The position numbers were made by a program, and so were the translations under genes. Below the pieces are notes generated by a model. The model did not search any database. It had not been told where the DNA came from and saw only the letters and a list, made by a program, of their open reading frames with translations. A DNA stretch of 64,000 nt from Psococerastis gibbosa (taxonomy: Eukaryota; Arthropoda; Insecta; Psocodea; Psocidae), in the NCBI GenBank assembly GCA_963971405.1, contig OZ020487.1, positions 24,661,371-24,725,370 on the forward strand, given 5' to 3'. Below are positions 33,727 to 46,147 of this stretch, piece after piece. Positions within the stretch are counted from its first letter, which is position 1. Every line of letters starts with the position of its first letter.

Positions 33727-35066
33727 AAGTAATTAACTATATTGAACGAACCTAAAACCACATTAATTGTAGAGCCACTTGACGGCCGTTGCAATTTTCC
33801 CATCTCTTAAACATTGGAAGCCATATAGGCTACTTTTCATTACTGCCGATGAAGGGTAATTTTTTAAAATTTAGTGGAGGGGAGGAAAGGAAATGGAGAG
33901 CGAAGTGAAAACCCCCGCAGCTCATAGTTTACCTCTCCTCACTGCTGGTCGTATCCCTCCCCTATATCTGCCGCATCTTACTCTACGTCGCATAGTAAAT
34001 TGTAAGTTTTAACGTTTTTTAGCATGATTACTTAACGTAAAAAAGGATCAATTAAATTGATTAATTATCTTTACCTAATACTTTATGGTTTCATAAGTGT
34101 TAAATTTTAGTTTAGTGGGTACCCTCGGGAACGTATCCTGTTGCTTGTACCGAGATAACCGGGTATATGAGATACATTTTATTAGGCAGGTGTAGGCTAT
34201 ATTTCATTATTTAAAACTGCATTTTAGTATTGAAACATTTAAGGGTGCATTCGAAGAACAGTAACCTATATTTACATAGGGTTACATATTGGATAAACAA
34301 CATTTTTTATTTCTTAAACAGAAGACAGACCTATCAAAGTTTTAGCCTATTTTTGACTAAACTACGTTATAAGGCTTAGACGAGTTCTGGCCAATATCTT
34401 TTTTTAAGATGAGGAGCGGTTGCGGTGAGTGTCACAATGTCATCAACGAATCCTATGAGTTATTTCTTAATTTCTACCTGGCGGCATAGTTGTAGAATAA
34501 GTAGGCACACCAAATTTGAGCATGTAAATAATATTTAATGCAAAACTGTATATATATACTGTACCGGTACATATTTGCTGGGGTGGGGCTGCCATCACAC
34601 AAGGTAAGGTTTAGCCCCGAGTTTTAAGCTTTATTATTTTTCCCGCTGCTCGCCTAACAATGACTTAACAGGCGATTTCTTTATTTAGAGCCCCATAAAA
34701 GTCAGTTCATCCGCGGGAGGCTGTAATCTATTTAATTAGGTACGGTAGTCACCGGATGCCCCATTCGTTTTATGCGAAAATTGCGTGGCTATGGGAAATT
34801 CCTTTCGGAGGCACGACTCATATGACACACTTGGGCAAAATACACATACCGTAACTATAAAAACTAGTCCGTAGTCTTCTAGGCCTAAATATTCTAAAAT
34901 TTGTCAGACCAATGGCCATATTTGTACATTTTTAATCCTTCTTCTCACTCTCCTTATACTTTCGCACCCAATGTTTATTTCTTATGGGAAATGTTGACAT
35001 AATTTTATTATAGGTATGACTATTTTGCGTATCATAGGCATCCTATTGCATAAGCTTTACCTAGGC
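33727..35066. other. Gene-free stretch, nothing recognised
   Basis: No long frame, RNA gene or repeat ends noticed. Confidence 0.35.
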
Positions 35067-35218
35067 CAGTAATCGGCAAACTTTTTAGCCAAATATGAAA
35101 ATTTCAACCATTTAAAAAAAAAAAGTGAGAGCCAAATCTGCTAGCTTATTAAACTGTTATTACACCATCGCCAATAAGAGTCACATACGGCTCTGGAGCC
35201 GCACTTTGCCAACCACTG
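35067..35218. repeat. hAT-type MITE with perfect 8-bp duplication ACCTAGGC
   Basis: ACCTAGGC stands at 35059-35066 and again at 35219-35226. The 152-bp element begins CAGTAATCGGCAAACTTTTT and ends AAAGTGC-type inverse sequence closing with TTGCCAACCACTG. Eight-base duplications and CAGTG ends are typical of hAT transposons. Confidence 0.85.
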
Positions 35219-35226
35219 ACCTAGGC

Positions 35227-37565
35227 TAAAAGCCGCGAGTGAAACTGTCGCCCTGTCTTAATTGCAAATGTGATCCAATTGAGCCGGTTTGGGTGTTTGA
35301 TGAGGGAAATTAAGAATTTCACCCGCATATATAGCCCAGACATAATTGCGATAGAGCCTAATTGCTTTGCTGCCGAGTCAGTGACGCCCGCGAAAAGTGA
35401 TCAATGAGAACATTTAATTATTATGCGGTAAATGAAATTTTTTTTATCTTATTTTTGATATAGAAAGGCGAAAGTTTTTCTTGAAATCGCCCCCGCGCCA
35501 GTTCAAAGGTAAATATTTTACACTGGGCTTCTATGAACGCTTCGACGTAAAAATAAATTATATAACCTAAACTTCCGCATCGCGGGAGATTTACCAAAAA
35601 AATTAATACCTAGCATTTGCCTTACCTACACAAGTCTTCTAGCTTTAAGCATCATGCTTCTAATAGAACACAATATACACACGGTATAGGTATATAGTCT
35701 ATATGTTCGAATCTTAATCAGCTGGAAAAACGTCATTAAACATAAGTTACCAATAGGCTATATTTCCTTAGCAAGCAATAACAGCATGAAATGATAGGAT
35801 ACGCCTATATTATTGCAATTTCAAACTCTAAAATTAATGAATTAATTAAAGCTAAAATAAGTCTCACGTAAACCACTCCTTTAAATTGTACAATATGTAC
35901 TAACTCCTGGGGGGGGGGGGGACTACAAATTTGAGGAACACGTGTAGGTAGGCTATATAGACCTGAAAAGGGAGAGAGAAGTACTGACCTTTTAACCTTT
36001 CTTTCAAGCTCTTATCGCAATGCACGTGCGGTGGTGCCTATAAACAGTCAAATAGCCAGCTAGGGATACCTACTGAAGGTTACCTAGCCATTGTGTCGTA
36101 GATTTTACTGTGAACATTTAAGTTTAAGTTGACATTGCAGTCGGTCGCCATATACAGTATCTCTTTTACAGAACTTAAAATTTCCTCTCATATTATTGTA
36201 TAATGTTCATAATGAACATAAACAGGCTAAGTTATTATAGCATAGACAAACTCGTTCATTAATACTGTAATGCACCTTCCTCATGATTAATATAAAGTTA
36301 TTTGTTGGCTAAATTTAATGACAACTCAGTACCGAGCCATAGACTTTTCTTGCGAACTTTCATTTATAAATACACCATGCATCATAGAATATGAGTAGTT
36401 CCATGTTAAATAATTGTCCTAGGGTTAAATTTCGGTAGTCTAGTACCATTAATGTTACCATGTTCAAATCAGCCGTTTTAGACACTGTAAACGGACCTGC
36501 GTACCTTGAATATACGTGCTTTATTTTATTTTTTATAGATATACAATACTATACTGTGTTTTATTTTATTTTATACAAATATACTACTGTATAATGTGAC
36601 TTTACTGTAAGTGCTATCGAATTTGGACCTAAATCCGTTAATGGTACACGCATAATCTAGGCCTATTACACTAAAACAAAAATAAATTTATCAGAAAAAA
36701 ATGTATTTATATTTATATTATATGTATATATATATCCACCTATCATCAAGTACCTATTGATTATTGATACACCTCCTTTTATATGATTAGGTTGTATAAT
36801 ACATTAGTTTATTAGCTATTAGCTTATTTTCCAATACGCATACGAGTCTATTTTATACACAGTAAGACTATACTTTATAGCCTAGTTGAATTGCATCCAG
36901 GGGCTCAGTGTTTTGATAAACCGGGTGGAGAGGCTAGTCAAAACTCAAAACATTAAAATTTTTAACGAACCGATATAAAAGTGAGCCTGTACAACCTTTC
37001 ATATTAATTATAATTGGTATAGGTACCGAGACTAGTTCCATGGTAAATAATTGTCCTAGGGATACATTTCGGTTGCCTCGACTTTCCCTAAACCCTATCC
37101 CAAAGCACGAAATTGATCGATGGGACGATTGCATGGTCTAGAACGGGCTGACCAACATAGCCTAATACAACACAGCGCAGTACGATACATAATACCTAGT
37201 TTTAGAGTTCATTATAGTCTATGATAGCTAGGCATAATAATCTGTAAAGTAATTTCGAAACTTTATACAGCCCTCTTCTGGAAACAGCAGCAACTGTCAA
37301 AATAATAAGCATACCCTCTGCTTAATAATTAATTTAACAGTTTTGGACAGACTGTCATTTAAGTTTCCTCTCGGTTGGATTAGGGAAAACTAATAGGCTA
37401 CCCCTAAGAAGACCTATGACGATTTCCATTGATTGTGCCTAAATTGATTTATATAATTATAGAACAGAAATAAAAACTAATTGTATTGATTAGTATAGTA
37501 GGCGTTCAAATAACGTAAAACTAAAACATATGTAAAATAAAATTAAAATAAATAATGACTTTTTT
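35227..37565. other. Gene-free stretch, nothing recognised
   Basis: AT-rich; poly-G at about 35909-35920. A segment near 36394-36435 (CCATGTTAAATAATTGTCCT, then AGGGTTAAATTTCGG) and another near 37036-37072 match the inner text of modular repeat G, so fragments of that family are present. No gene was recognised. Confidence 0.4.
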
Positions 37566-37730
37566 TGTTTTATTACTAGCGGAGTTCGGGCTATAAAGCC
37601 CTCTCTTACACTCAACTAGAAAGGCCCGGAACCGCCTGCCTAACATGCCCTCCGAAGCATGGCCAGAAAATGTAGCATATATGTGGGACTCGAACCAACA
37701 ACCTTGCGGGTGAAAGTCAGAGTACCACAC
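37566..37730 (-). repeat. tRNA-derived SINE S1 copy
   Basis: The same body as at 14048-14228, ending with GGACTCGAACCAACAACCTT, then GCGGGTGAAAGTC, which on the minus strand is the B box (GTTCGAGTCC) and anticodon arm of the tRNA-like head. Confidence 0.7.
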
Positions 37731-38289
37731 ACAACGTACAATACAGAATATATTTCAGTACTATCCCTGAGAAAAATATCAGAAAAATTAGAAACGGTTG
37801 CGCGTAGTTCCACATCATGTTCTCAACCCGCATACATTGTTCGAGAATATGATGTTGCTTTAGTTCCCTTCTGAACTCAGCTATACCATGGAAAATATGA
37901 TACCTAACAGGGTGTTAAACCAGTATATATTGTAGTATATATTCAGCAACCTTCCTCCTCTCTAATGTTTCAGGGCAGCTCTTGGAAGTATCTAGAACCC
38001 CCATATACCTTGTAACTTATATGTTTATATGTACTTACTGCATATGTTAACTCATCTGCGCCAAGTTTACTATGGTATACCATAGGATTGAGTGTCTTAA
38101 GGGGGTGGCCAGTTGGTATAGGCCTACAGCTTTTCATTTGCTTAATGCAGGAGAAAAGACTACGGTACGTATATATAGATACACTATGCTAGATAGAAAT
38201 GATATTGAAAAGAAGGGAAAATATTTTAAACAAAATTAAAAAAGGTCTTCTAACATGTAGGATTATTGTATGATCCAGTCTAGGCTATA

Positions 38290-38805
38290 ATGGCAGTTGA
38301 AAATAACGACATGTGTTTTGAACAGAAGCTGAGGTCAATCGCTGCTGGGTGTGTATTTGTGATAATACTCAATAATCCTCTATGGTCACGAACTAATTTT
38401 CTATTAGTGCAAACAATAGCATTTAGTGCTTCGAGAGTTTTCTCTCTACAAAGTGCAGCGGACAGGGTAGGGGATTTTACAATGGAAACAAATAAGTTTT
38501 GCCTAGCCGTTATAGATATTCAATTGACGCCATTAATTATAGGGACACAAGCCTTATTTTGCGGTAGTGGTCTTGAATCTTCATTTTTTTTTTCAAATAT
38601 TCAAATATATTTATTTACTGCTATGATGCACAATTTTTTAGTGTTTGTGGTTCAGAGGGGCACCTTTGGGCATTCCCGTGATGGGCCCCTCAATCTAACC
38701 CTAAAATTAATTAATCCTAAAATAACTCCTAAAATACAATCAAAATTAATTCTATATCGGTACCTGCAGTCTGATCGAGGCATTTATAATACCGGGGTTA
38801 AATAA
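38290..38805 (+). CDS. Hypothetical open frame of 171 codons, possibly spurious
   Basis: Starts with ATG and has several hydrophobic stretches (AAGCVFVIILNN, LLVQTIAFSASRVF, LTPLIIGTQALF, IYLFTAMMHNFLVFVV), which could suggest a membrane protein. I recognise no family or motif, and the last ~15 codons run into a fold-back MITE. Composition is AT-rich like its surroundings and no splice partners were seen. It may be a chance frame. Confidence 0.15.
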   Translation: MAVENNDMCFEQKLRSIAAGCVFVIILNNPLWSRTNFLLVQTIAFSASRVFSLQSAADRVGDFTMETNKFCLAVIDIQLTPLIIGTQALFCGSGLESSFFFSNIQIYLFTAMMHNFLVFVVQRGTFGHSRDGPLNLTLKLINPKITPKIQSKLILYRYLQSDRGIYNTGVK

Positions 38806-39096
38806 ATACCCTAGGATTATAACTGTAAACAAACAAATTTTGAATAGTACTTTCCATTATAAAATCATCTTGTTTACCAGTGGATTAAATAAATACCGGT
38901 ATTATAAACGCCCCGATCAGGCTGCTGCAGCCCGATTGAGGCGATTATAATACCGGTATTTATTTAATCCCCTGGTATTAAAAATGTAAACAAGATAATT
39001 TTATAATGGAAAGTGCTATTCAAAATTTGTTTGTTTACAGTTATAATCCTAGGGTACTTATTTAACTCCGGTATTATAATCGCCTCGATCAGACTT
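38766..39096. repeat. Inverted dimer of family A fold-back MITEs
   Basis: Two complete copies lie back to back: 38766-38931 and 38931-39096. Each is itself a fold-back (AATACCGGTATTTATTTAAT ends, TGTAAACAA modules). The second copy is a near-exact inverse of the first, so the whole 330 bp reads almost the same on both strands around the centre GGCTGCTGCAGCC. Confidence 0.8.
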
Positions 39097-39527
39097 CTGG
39101 TATAGAAAGGGTTTGTATTCACAATGTGGAATTAATCGAGTTAAAAGTGTTATCTAAGTTAGGTACCATACATCGTGAGGGGACCTCTGGGTGTTGTGTT
39201 GCAGGTTCACCGTGATAAACAAATATGGTGGCGGGTGACGTTTCATTGAACTATATGGATAGCAGCACCGCTCTAACAGTTTAACATTTAACTCGCTTTA
39301 TACAACCCTGAAGGGCGTTTAGGTAACACGTTGGTTAGGTTGGCTTTCCGTGTCCACGAGTGTTAACATAACTCGACTTAACACATTTAACTACTGATAA
39401 TCTTTTAACACCAACATTGTGAATAACCTTAGGGCCTTTACGACCATCAAAACTTATCCAGTCACTAAGTTTAAGGGGAGCTTATCGCACTATATATAGT
39501 CTTTTGAGACAACAACCTACTCCTATA
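39097..39527. other. Intergenic stretch, nothing recognised
   Basis: No gene or repeat ends noticed; it ends in the 8-bp duplication of the next element (39520-39527). Confidence 0.35.
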
Positions 39528-39831
39528 CAGTGGCGGCGCTACGGGGGTGCCCGAAGGGACCTACCCCCCTCCCCCGAAAGTTTCTCCGCCCCCCCCCCTC
39601 CTGGGCCCACCCACTTATGAGATATTTTACATGATATATAACAGCATTTTTGTAATTCAAAAACGTCAGAATTAAAACTGGTTGCACGACTACTAGTTAT
39701 TTACTTTCATTATAATTAAACTACTCCCAGTGAAAAATGTTTTATTTTTTCGTTGGCCCCCCCAGATAGAAGAAGTCATGCCCCCCTCCCCCGCATGGCC
39801 CCCTGCCTTAAAATTTCTGGCGCCGCCACTG
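39528..39831. repeat. hAT-type MITE with perfect 8-bp duplication CTCCTATA
   Basis: CTCCTATA at 39520-39527 is repeated at 39832-39839. The 304-bp element starts CAGTGGCGGCGC and ends GGCGCCGCCACTG. Poly-C-rich segments sit just inside both ends. No coding sequence. Confidence 0.9.
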
Positions 39832-40292
39832 CTCCTATACTTAAATTAGTGGGTGGATAGGGCCCGTTCGTCGAAAAGTGCCTTACAGTAACAGTTCTAG
39901 TTCGAAGGCTGGTGAGAGCGCAGGCTTGCGTCAGGGCAGGGAAAATTGCGGCACACTAACAATTTTACGTACGTTATGTAGAGTTTTAGAGTTTTCAGCA
40001 GACCCTAGCGCAAAATCATAAATCCGCACTACAGTATAATAATGTATCATCAGTAGTATTGATTTTAAATATAAATACGACAGTTTCGTATTGTATATTA
40101 AGGCATTGCCAACACTTGAAATTGGGCTATCGTTGAGGAACAATGGACGGCACCGCTATCTGTCTATGTATGGCAGCCGTTTCGCTCAATATTACTGACC
40201 GAGATGTTTGGGTCCCATCATCGTTTGAAAATTCTGGGTAAGATAGGTACCACCATGCATTGACAGATGCCAGATCCATCCAGTATTCCTTA

Positions 40293-40435
40293 GGCGGGGT
40301 TTCCACATACGTCAATGGTCAATGAGAAATATGAAAATGGCGTTTTAGCAGACATTAAAGACATACTAAAAATGTCTTCCTACCACGTCAATTTCATATT
40401 TCTCATTGACCATTGACGTATGTGGAAACCCCGCC
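40293..40435. repeat. Palindromic MITE P, copy 2 (TTA duplication)
   Basis: GGCGGGGTTTCCACATACG at the left end and its exact inverse at the right, with TTA at 40290-40292 and 40436-40438. The first ~43 bp of the arms are identical. The core AGCAGACATTAAAGACATAC and CTACCACGTCAA is shared with 17933-18094 and 49206-49344, while the arms differ from theirs. Confidence 0.85.
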
Positions 40436-40675
40436 TTAGGTACCGATAGCTTTCAAGTGATGCCATGGATAGAGTCGGGCGACGTATCAGTTAGGGGATA
40501 GGCAACAGGAGCGGGGAAAAATACAATTTCTATCGCAGGAGCCATAACAAATGAGATGTCATGACTCATAAAGTAGAAGAAGAAGAATATTCCTCTACAT
40601 TTTAATGTAGGTAGATTAAGTAGGTATGTGGCCGTCTGAACACACCGATCTGCCAGTTTTTGAACTTGAGTTGTA

Positions 40676-40830
40676 AAAAAAAAATAACGAGCACTGAGGA
40701 TGTCAGGTCAAAGTGAGTTCCAAAACTGTGGCCAATTGGTGTTATAATAACAGTCACATTCAATACATCAAAATTTAGATGAACATCAGTCTACAGTTCT
40801 AAACTATGACTAGACATCTCATTTATGGCT
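40676..40830. repeat. Dispersed repeat with GTTCCAAAACTGTGGCC, copy 1
   Basis: ATAACGAGCACTGAGGATGT, then CAGGTCAAAG and GTTCCAAAACTGTGGCC, also ACATCTCATTT further on, are shared in the same order with 60130-60290. There the GGCCATAGTTTTGGAA part that pairs with it as a hairpin is preserved. Confidence 0.55.
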
Positions 40831-41884
40831 CAACGATCGATAATTTCTGCGAACTTTGATTTTATTAAAAAGGGGTATCTATTGTCTCTTAATATTATTT
40901 CATGACTTTTCATGTCATATGCACGAGACTGGTCATTTAATTTCACAGCTGATTAAATGCAAGCGGGACTGCCCAGGTGAATGGTAATAACATGTTTGAC
41001 AATGTGAGATTGTGTGTCACACATGACAGTGACACCGCCGTGATGTTTTACATTCGCATTCCTCGTGACATTTTATATCCAAGTATAAAACGAATGACTT
41101 GTTCGCACCAGCATGGTTGACATTTTATTTGCATTTCACTACTCTCTATACATCATGCTATTTTATAGGGTTTTTATTGAAGCATCTGAGTCAGATAATA
41201 ACGATTTTGCCTTTATGTTATCTGAAAGTCATTGCTGAAGCACGCTCTTTATTCATATCAGTCAATGTTTAACTCTGCGATTGGGTCAAATAATAGCCTA
41301 CTCCGGAGTTGTATAGTATATACTTGCATGGGGGATAAACCTTCAATTAGACTTAAGTCATCTCGGACAGTCTTGCTTTGCACCAAAGTCAGGTTATAAG
41401 AATAAGGCCATAATATGGGTGACCATTATGCATTGTAGCGAACTCAATTTACAACCCAAGAGCGAGGGATTCTAAAATGTTCTAGTTATTATAGGCTACC
41501 TAATACACTGAATATCAGCTATGTAGCTACCTGTGTACTGTACAGTCTACAGCAGTCTCGTACAATAAAACTGAACAACAAGTTAGCAATTAGGTTAGCT
41601 GGTAGAGAAGCCCTTCAGGGCTAAAGCTCACCAAATGTAAAGATGTTTTTCATTCTTTCATTCATTCAACAATAATCCTAAATTTTAGAGTTAAAGAAAA
41701 TTTTAAGAAATTTCTCTTGGAAAACCCCAAAAGAAATGTTTCATTTCTTTCCATTGCTGATGCTTTCAGCATTTCTGCTTTAAGCAACCCTATCAGCCTC
41801 GCGGGGGAGTGAGTCTGTTTGTTAACTTGAGTCACCCTAAGGGCAAACTCATTCACCTCGTGGAAAGGGGAGTTGACTGACAGG
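40831..41884. other. Gene-free stretch, nothing recognised
   Basis: No exon-like frame matching a family; short frames only. Confidence 0.35.
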
Positions 41885-42065
41885 GTGGATCTCCTGATTA
41901 TAGTGGATTCCGAACCACTTGGGGAACATGTTAAAGTCACACGATTAAATCGGAGGTGACCAGGACTAGACAGACTGGTATAGTCTCAGCGCGTTATCAT
42001 CATGTCCCACCATGTTCCCCTGCCAACGCTGTACACACTACCAAGTTTGCTGCAGCTAGAAACAT
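41885..42065. repeat. Dispersed repeat with TAGTGGATTCCGAACCACTT, copy 1
   Basis: TAGTGGATTCCGAACCACTT, AGTCACACGATTA, TCGGAGGTGACCAGGAC and CACCATGTTCCCCTGCC recur in the same order at 56820-56960. The first block is itself a short palindrome (AGTGG...CCACT). Confidence 0.6.
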
Positions 42066-42751
42066 GCTCTGCTCTCATGGATTCAACATGGTAAGGCCGT
42101 TGGCTGATGATGAGACAGTACTGCTCATGTAAGGTAATCCTATAATAATTTTCGTTCTCCAAAATAAAACACTTTCAAATCAGATTCAATTAGTTTGAAA
42201 CCCTTATCGGAAAATTACCGAAGAGACCGAATGAGCTCGTTATTAACCTAAGAGTAGGCTTAGTCCATTGAGTAAAAACTTACAGTATACAGTGGGTGAA
42301 CAAGAAAAAATATAGGCCATCCTTTTTAATTGTAAAATTTGCCAAACACGTATGTAATAATGACTCTTCAATCGATAATATATATACAGTATATCGTAAT
42401 ACCGTACGGTACGTTACCGAAAAAGGGGTTTAGACTACAATGCTACCTGCATGAATTTAAATAGCGAAACTGGCGTTTCTTCGATTTTATTCAATTAATT
42501 TCAGTAAAATTTTCCACATTCACTTTGAAATACCTCAACATAGGAAATAAAATAACTTTGTCAAGTAATACCAGAATATAGTAAAAGCGACCGGGTTCGG
42601 CACTTGGCCATCGTCAGGCTACATTATTATTATTTATTATTCATGCATCTTTACGTATGTAATGGAATAAGCAAAGTATTTCATTAACTTCAATTAATGG
42701 TCCAACAGTAATTAATAATATTTTGTTATTATTACTATGTATCTGGTTGAC

Positions 42752-43115
42752 AAAAAAAAGCTGGAAGCCTTTGAGTTGTGGTGCTACAGAAGAATCATGA
42801 AAATCCCATGGCAGAGACCACATAACCAACGAAGAAGTGCTCCATAGAATAAACGAAAAAAGAGCTATTATGGCCACCATTTCAACAAGAAGAGGCAAAT
42901 GGATGGGGCATATTCTGAGACACGAAGGGCTCCTCAAGAACATAATTGAGGGTATGAAGGCACCAACTCAAGAGGACGACAGAGGAAGGAGTACCTAGAA
43001 GATGTCATGAAGGACCTAGGGTGCGCCACCTACAAACAACTGAAAAGGACCGCACAAAACAGACAAGAGTGGAGGAGAAAAATAAAACATTCGCTGCAAA
43101 CCAATCCTTAGATTG
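42752..43115 (+). pseudogene. Non-LTR reverse transcriptase, C-terminal remnant
   Basis: Reading across at least two frameshifts gives KLEAFELWCYRRIMKIPW, TNEEVLHRINEKRAI, GKWMGHILRHEGLLKNIIEG, RKEYLEDVMKDLGC and TAQNRQEWRRKI. That is the order of conserved blocks in the C-terminal tail of LINE polyproteins. It is a different lineage from the copies at 7640 and 26710. The copy is dead. Confidence 0.75.
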
Positions 43116-44333
43116 CAACTCAAGAAGAAGATTTGGTTGCCGGAATCTCATTCAATGAAGCAGAAAGAAACATGCATGTAGCCATAGCAACCAAGTAGAA
43201 ACTTATGATGAGTTTGGAGGTACTGCAACTACTAGATTAATTCAGTCGAAACGTAAGCGTGAACATAACCCCTCTGCAATTAGCGAAATTTGAAAGTTAA
43301 GATGCTCTGTTGCAAATACAATAGGTCGCTTGCTAACGAGCATGAATCTCATTCCCAAGGGGTAGCATATCATAAAGTAGCTTTGAAGTCAGATACCACC
43401 TAATATTAAGTCTATGTCTTTACCCTACCGTCTCTAAAACATGCCGTATATACTGTATATAAGTGAAAATAATGTGATACATTCATTGATATTATCAGAT
43501 TTTGATTAAACAATCAAAATTTAATCATATCAATGTGTTTACCAATCTAATGTCATGATCAAATTCGTTAACCAGCATCATGCCATTGAATTTCAAGATT
43601 CATATAATATTTATTCCAGATTTTCAATCATTTCATTTCAAATACACCCAAAATATTTACTGTGAAGAAATTAGATAGTTACTCGTCTTCCTCCATACTG
43701 TGTATCTCATTGCAGGCCAACTTGAATTCAGAGAAAGAAAATTAATTCTTTATTCAATAAATGGAGCAATGAAAGCTACAATAAAAATAAATAAATAAGA
43801 TGAGAAAATAGCAGTGTGTTGTATGCTAGATTAAGAAACTTAACTTTACAGTATACCGCTGTAGATTTAAACTCAGTAATGAGTAAATATTACAATATTA
43901 TAGGATTAGATTAAAGGATGTTCAATACCAAACAGCAAAGAATGAATGGATAAATTATGATCGCAGCTAATAAAATCTTCCTAAAAGCTTATACGGAAAA
44001 ATTAGGTCACGTGCAATTGGGTATGCCTATTGTAACTTCGCTACCTTTGTTCATCAAAGGGGTGTTTTGTCCCATTTCATCCCACTATTTAATCGTTTGA
44101 AATTCTACGAACTAAAAAACACTCAAGTTTTTTGTTCTTCTTCAGATGCAACCTATCGACTGATTTCCAGCAGATATTTCTTCATTTCTCCGTTATATTA
44201 ATTGACATAATTGTTGTATGTGCTTTTATTATTATTATTATTATTTTATGTATATTATTATTATTATTTGTAGTCCTTTTTATGGACATAGGTCTAAATG
44301 TTGTGACCCAGCCAACGACCCCATTGGTTTAAG
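43116..44333. other. Gene-free stretch with an ATT microsatellite
   Basis: (ATT)n-like simple repeat at about 44227-44270. Nothing else recognised. Confidence 0.4.
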
Positions 44334-44499
44334 CAAGACCGTGCCCAGGTTTTGATTTTGAGTTCAATTTTTTTTTAAACGTAATTTATGAATAAATTAA
44401 TGGATAAATTCTGCTAGCCATACAGGTTTACATACAAAAATTAATTTCGGGGGGGGGGGGGGTCCGGACCCCATGGAGCTCCCTCTGGGCACGGCCATG
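44334..44499. repeat. C/G-rich hAT-type MITE with 8-bp duplication GGTTTAAG
   Basis: GGTTTAAG at 44326-44333 and 44500-44507. Ends CAAGACCGTGCCCAGG and, inverted, CATGGCCGTGCCCAG. Contains a poly-G run (44448-44461) followed by GGTCCGGACCCCATGG. Defines the boundaries of the family also seen at 12441 and 12634. Confidence 0.88.
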
Positions 44500-44507
44500 G
44501 GTTTAAG

Positions 44508-46147
44508 TATTGTTTGCGAATGAATTTCTAGCCGCTGGCAAACTGACCTCGACATCATCCCAAACTAACTAAAAGTACCAATGGGCAAGCTCAGACATTC
44601 TTACCATTGACATTGTAATAGGCGGTAGTTTGAGTTAACCGCAAGTATACGGGAAAGAGTCCAGTATGTAATATGTACGATAGTAAAAAATTTAATAAAA
44701 ACATTCATTTAGAGTATCGGCTGCCAGTAAAGGATCTCTATAGTAGTTAATTCGCGTGTCCAGGTAAACACGCATTAAACGGGTTGTCCAAAATTGAGCA
44801 GCTTGGACTGGCGCAATGAAACAGGCGAAAGCAGGAATTAACCAAGTACAGATACGAGACTTCCCAGGTCTTAATCCCAACGATTGGTTGGCAGCAAGTC
44901 CCAAAACAGAACAGCACAAATTGCCTAAATACAGAGTACGTCACAGGATTTTTCATTCAAACTTTTTTTATTACCTCTAGCCCACTGCTGAGAGAGTAAA
45001 TAAGGGCACGACGAAGGACTGCACAAAAGGGAAACTCACAGAGTAAGACTCAACCCTCCAATCTAAACGAAACAGACTTGCCAAGTTTCGAAACTTAAAA
45101 TTTTCTTTTTTTTCTCTTCCACTTTTCCCTTCATGATTAAAAAACTCGCCATTTTCTGACCACCACCACTGTCATCTTAATGTCAGCGTTCCATTATTTT
45201 ATGGCAGCTAAATGTCGTTTTAAAGACATTCCCTCTTTTATGCTGTGACTTAAAGCCCACCACTCCTTGCATCAACAAGCGGTAACCCTGACAACTTACT
45301 TCCATAAAATTGCTGATAAATGACCCCTCTGTCTTGAGTATACAGCTCCATTTTGACTGAGGGCGTGCGATATCGAGAAAACCCTAACTCGCATCCTATA
45401 TACATTAATTTAGGCTATTTACCTTCATCCAACATATTTACATTTACAACAATATTGCGAATAGCAAGATATCGTAAGCCAATATTTGCGTTTTGGATCG
45501 AAATTTCCCTGGGGGTAACCTATAACTATCAAATCGTCTATTAAAATTAAAACTGGAGATTATTGCACATATTCAAAGCCGGAGAGGACTTGACTTCCGA
45601 CCTACAAATATTATTCTTACAAGGAAAAGGAAACTTTTAAGGAATTTTCATTTTCATATAGCCTATGATGCCTAAGTATTGTGTATGCCTACGCGGTTAT
45701 GCGAAGGAAATTATATGGAATCTACCATTAGTAAAAGTTTAAGTGTATCATAATGTAGTATAGGTACTGTACTCGTAGAAATGAATATTCCCATTAATGA
45801 TGGATGAACCCAAACCAAAAAAGCAATATGAAGCGGACACCAACATTTAAGTTCATTCATAGCTAAATAAACAACTCAAGAAAGTGCTATTGTACAATTG
45901 TGAAATTATTCTGCCTCATGATAAATTGTTTTATTAAAATATAGAAATTGAAAAAAAATCCCTTGAAGCGAAATCATTTCAAAACTGTAAAATAGGTACT
46001 TTATAACAAATTTTATTAGCTTTCAAATTCGCTGCTTACATAAAACATAGATTTGAAAGCCCTGGATACGCCCATGGAGGAAAATCTATAGATTATTTAT
46101 TGTTCAGAATTGACAGGAAAACGTACAAGGTACATTTATCGACTTCA
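44508..46147. other. Gene-free stretch, nothing recognised
   Basis: Short frames on both strands without family resemblance. Confidence 0.35.
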
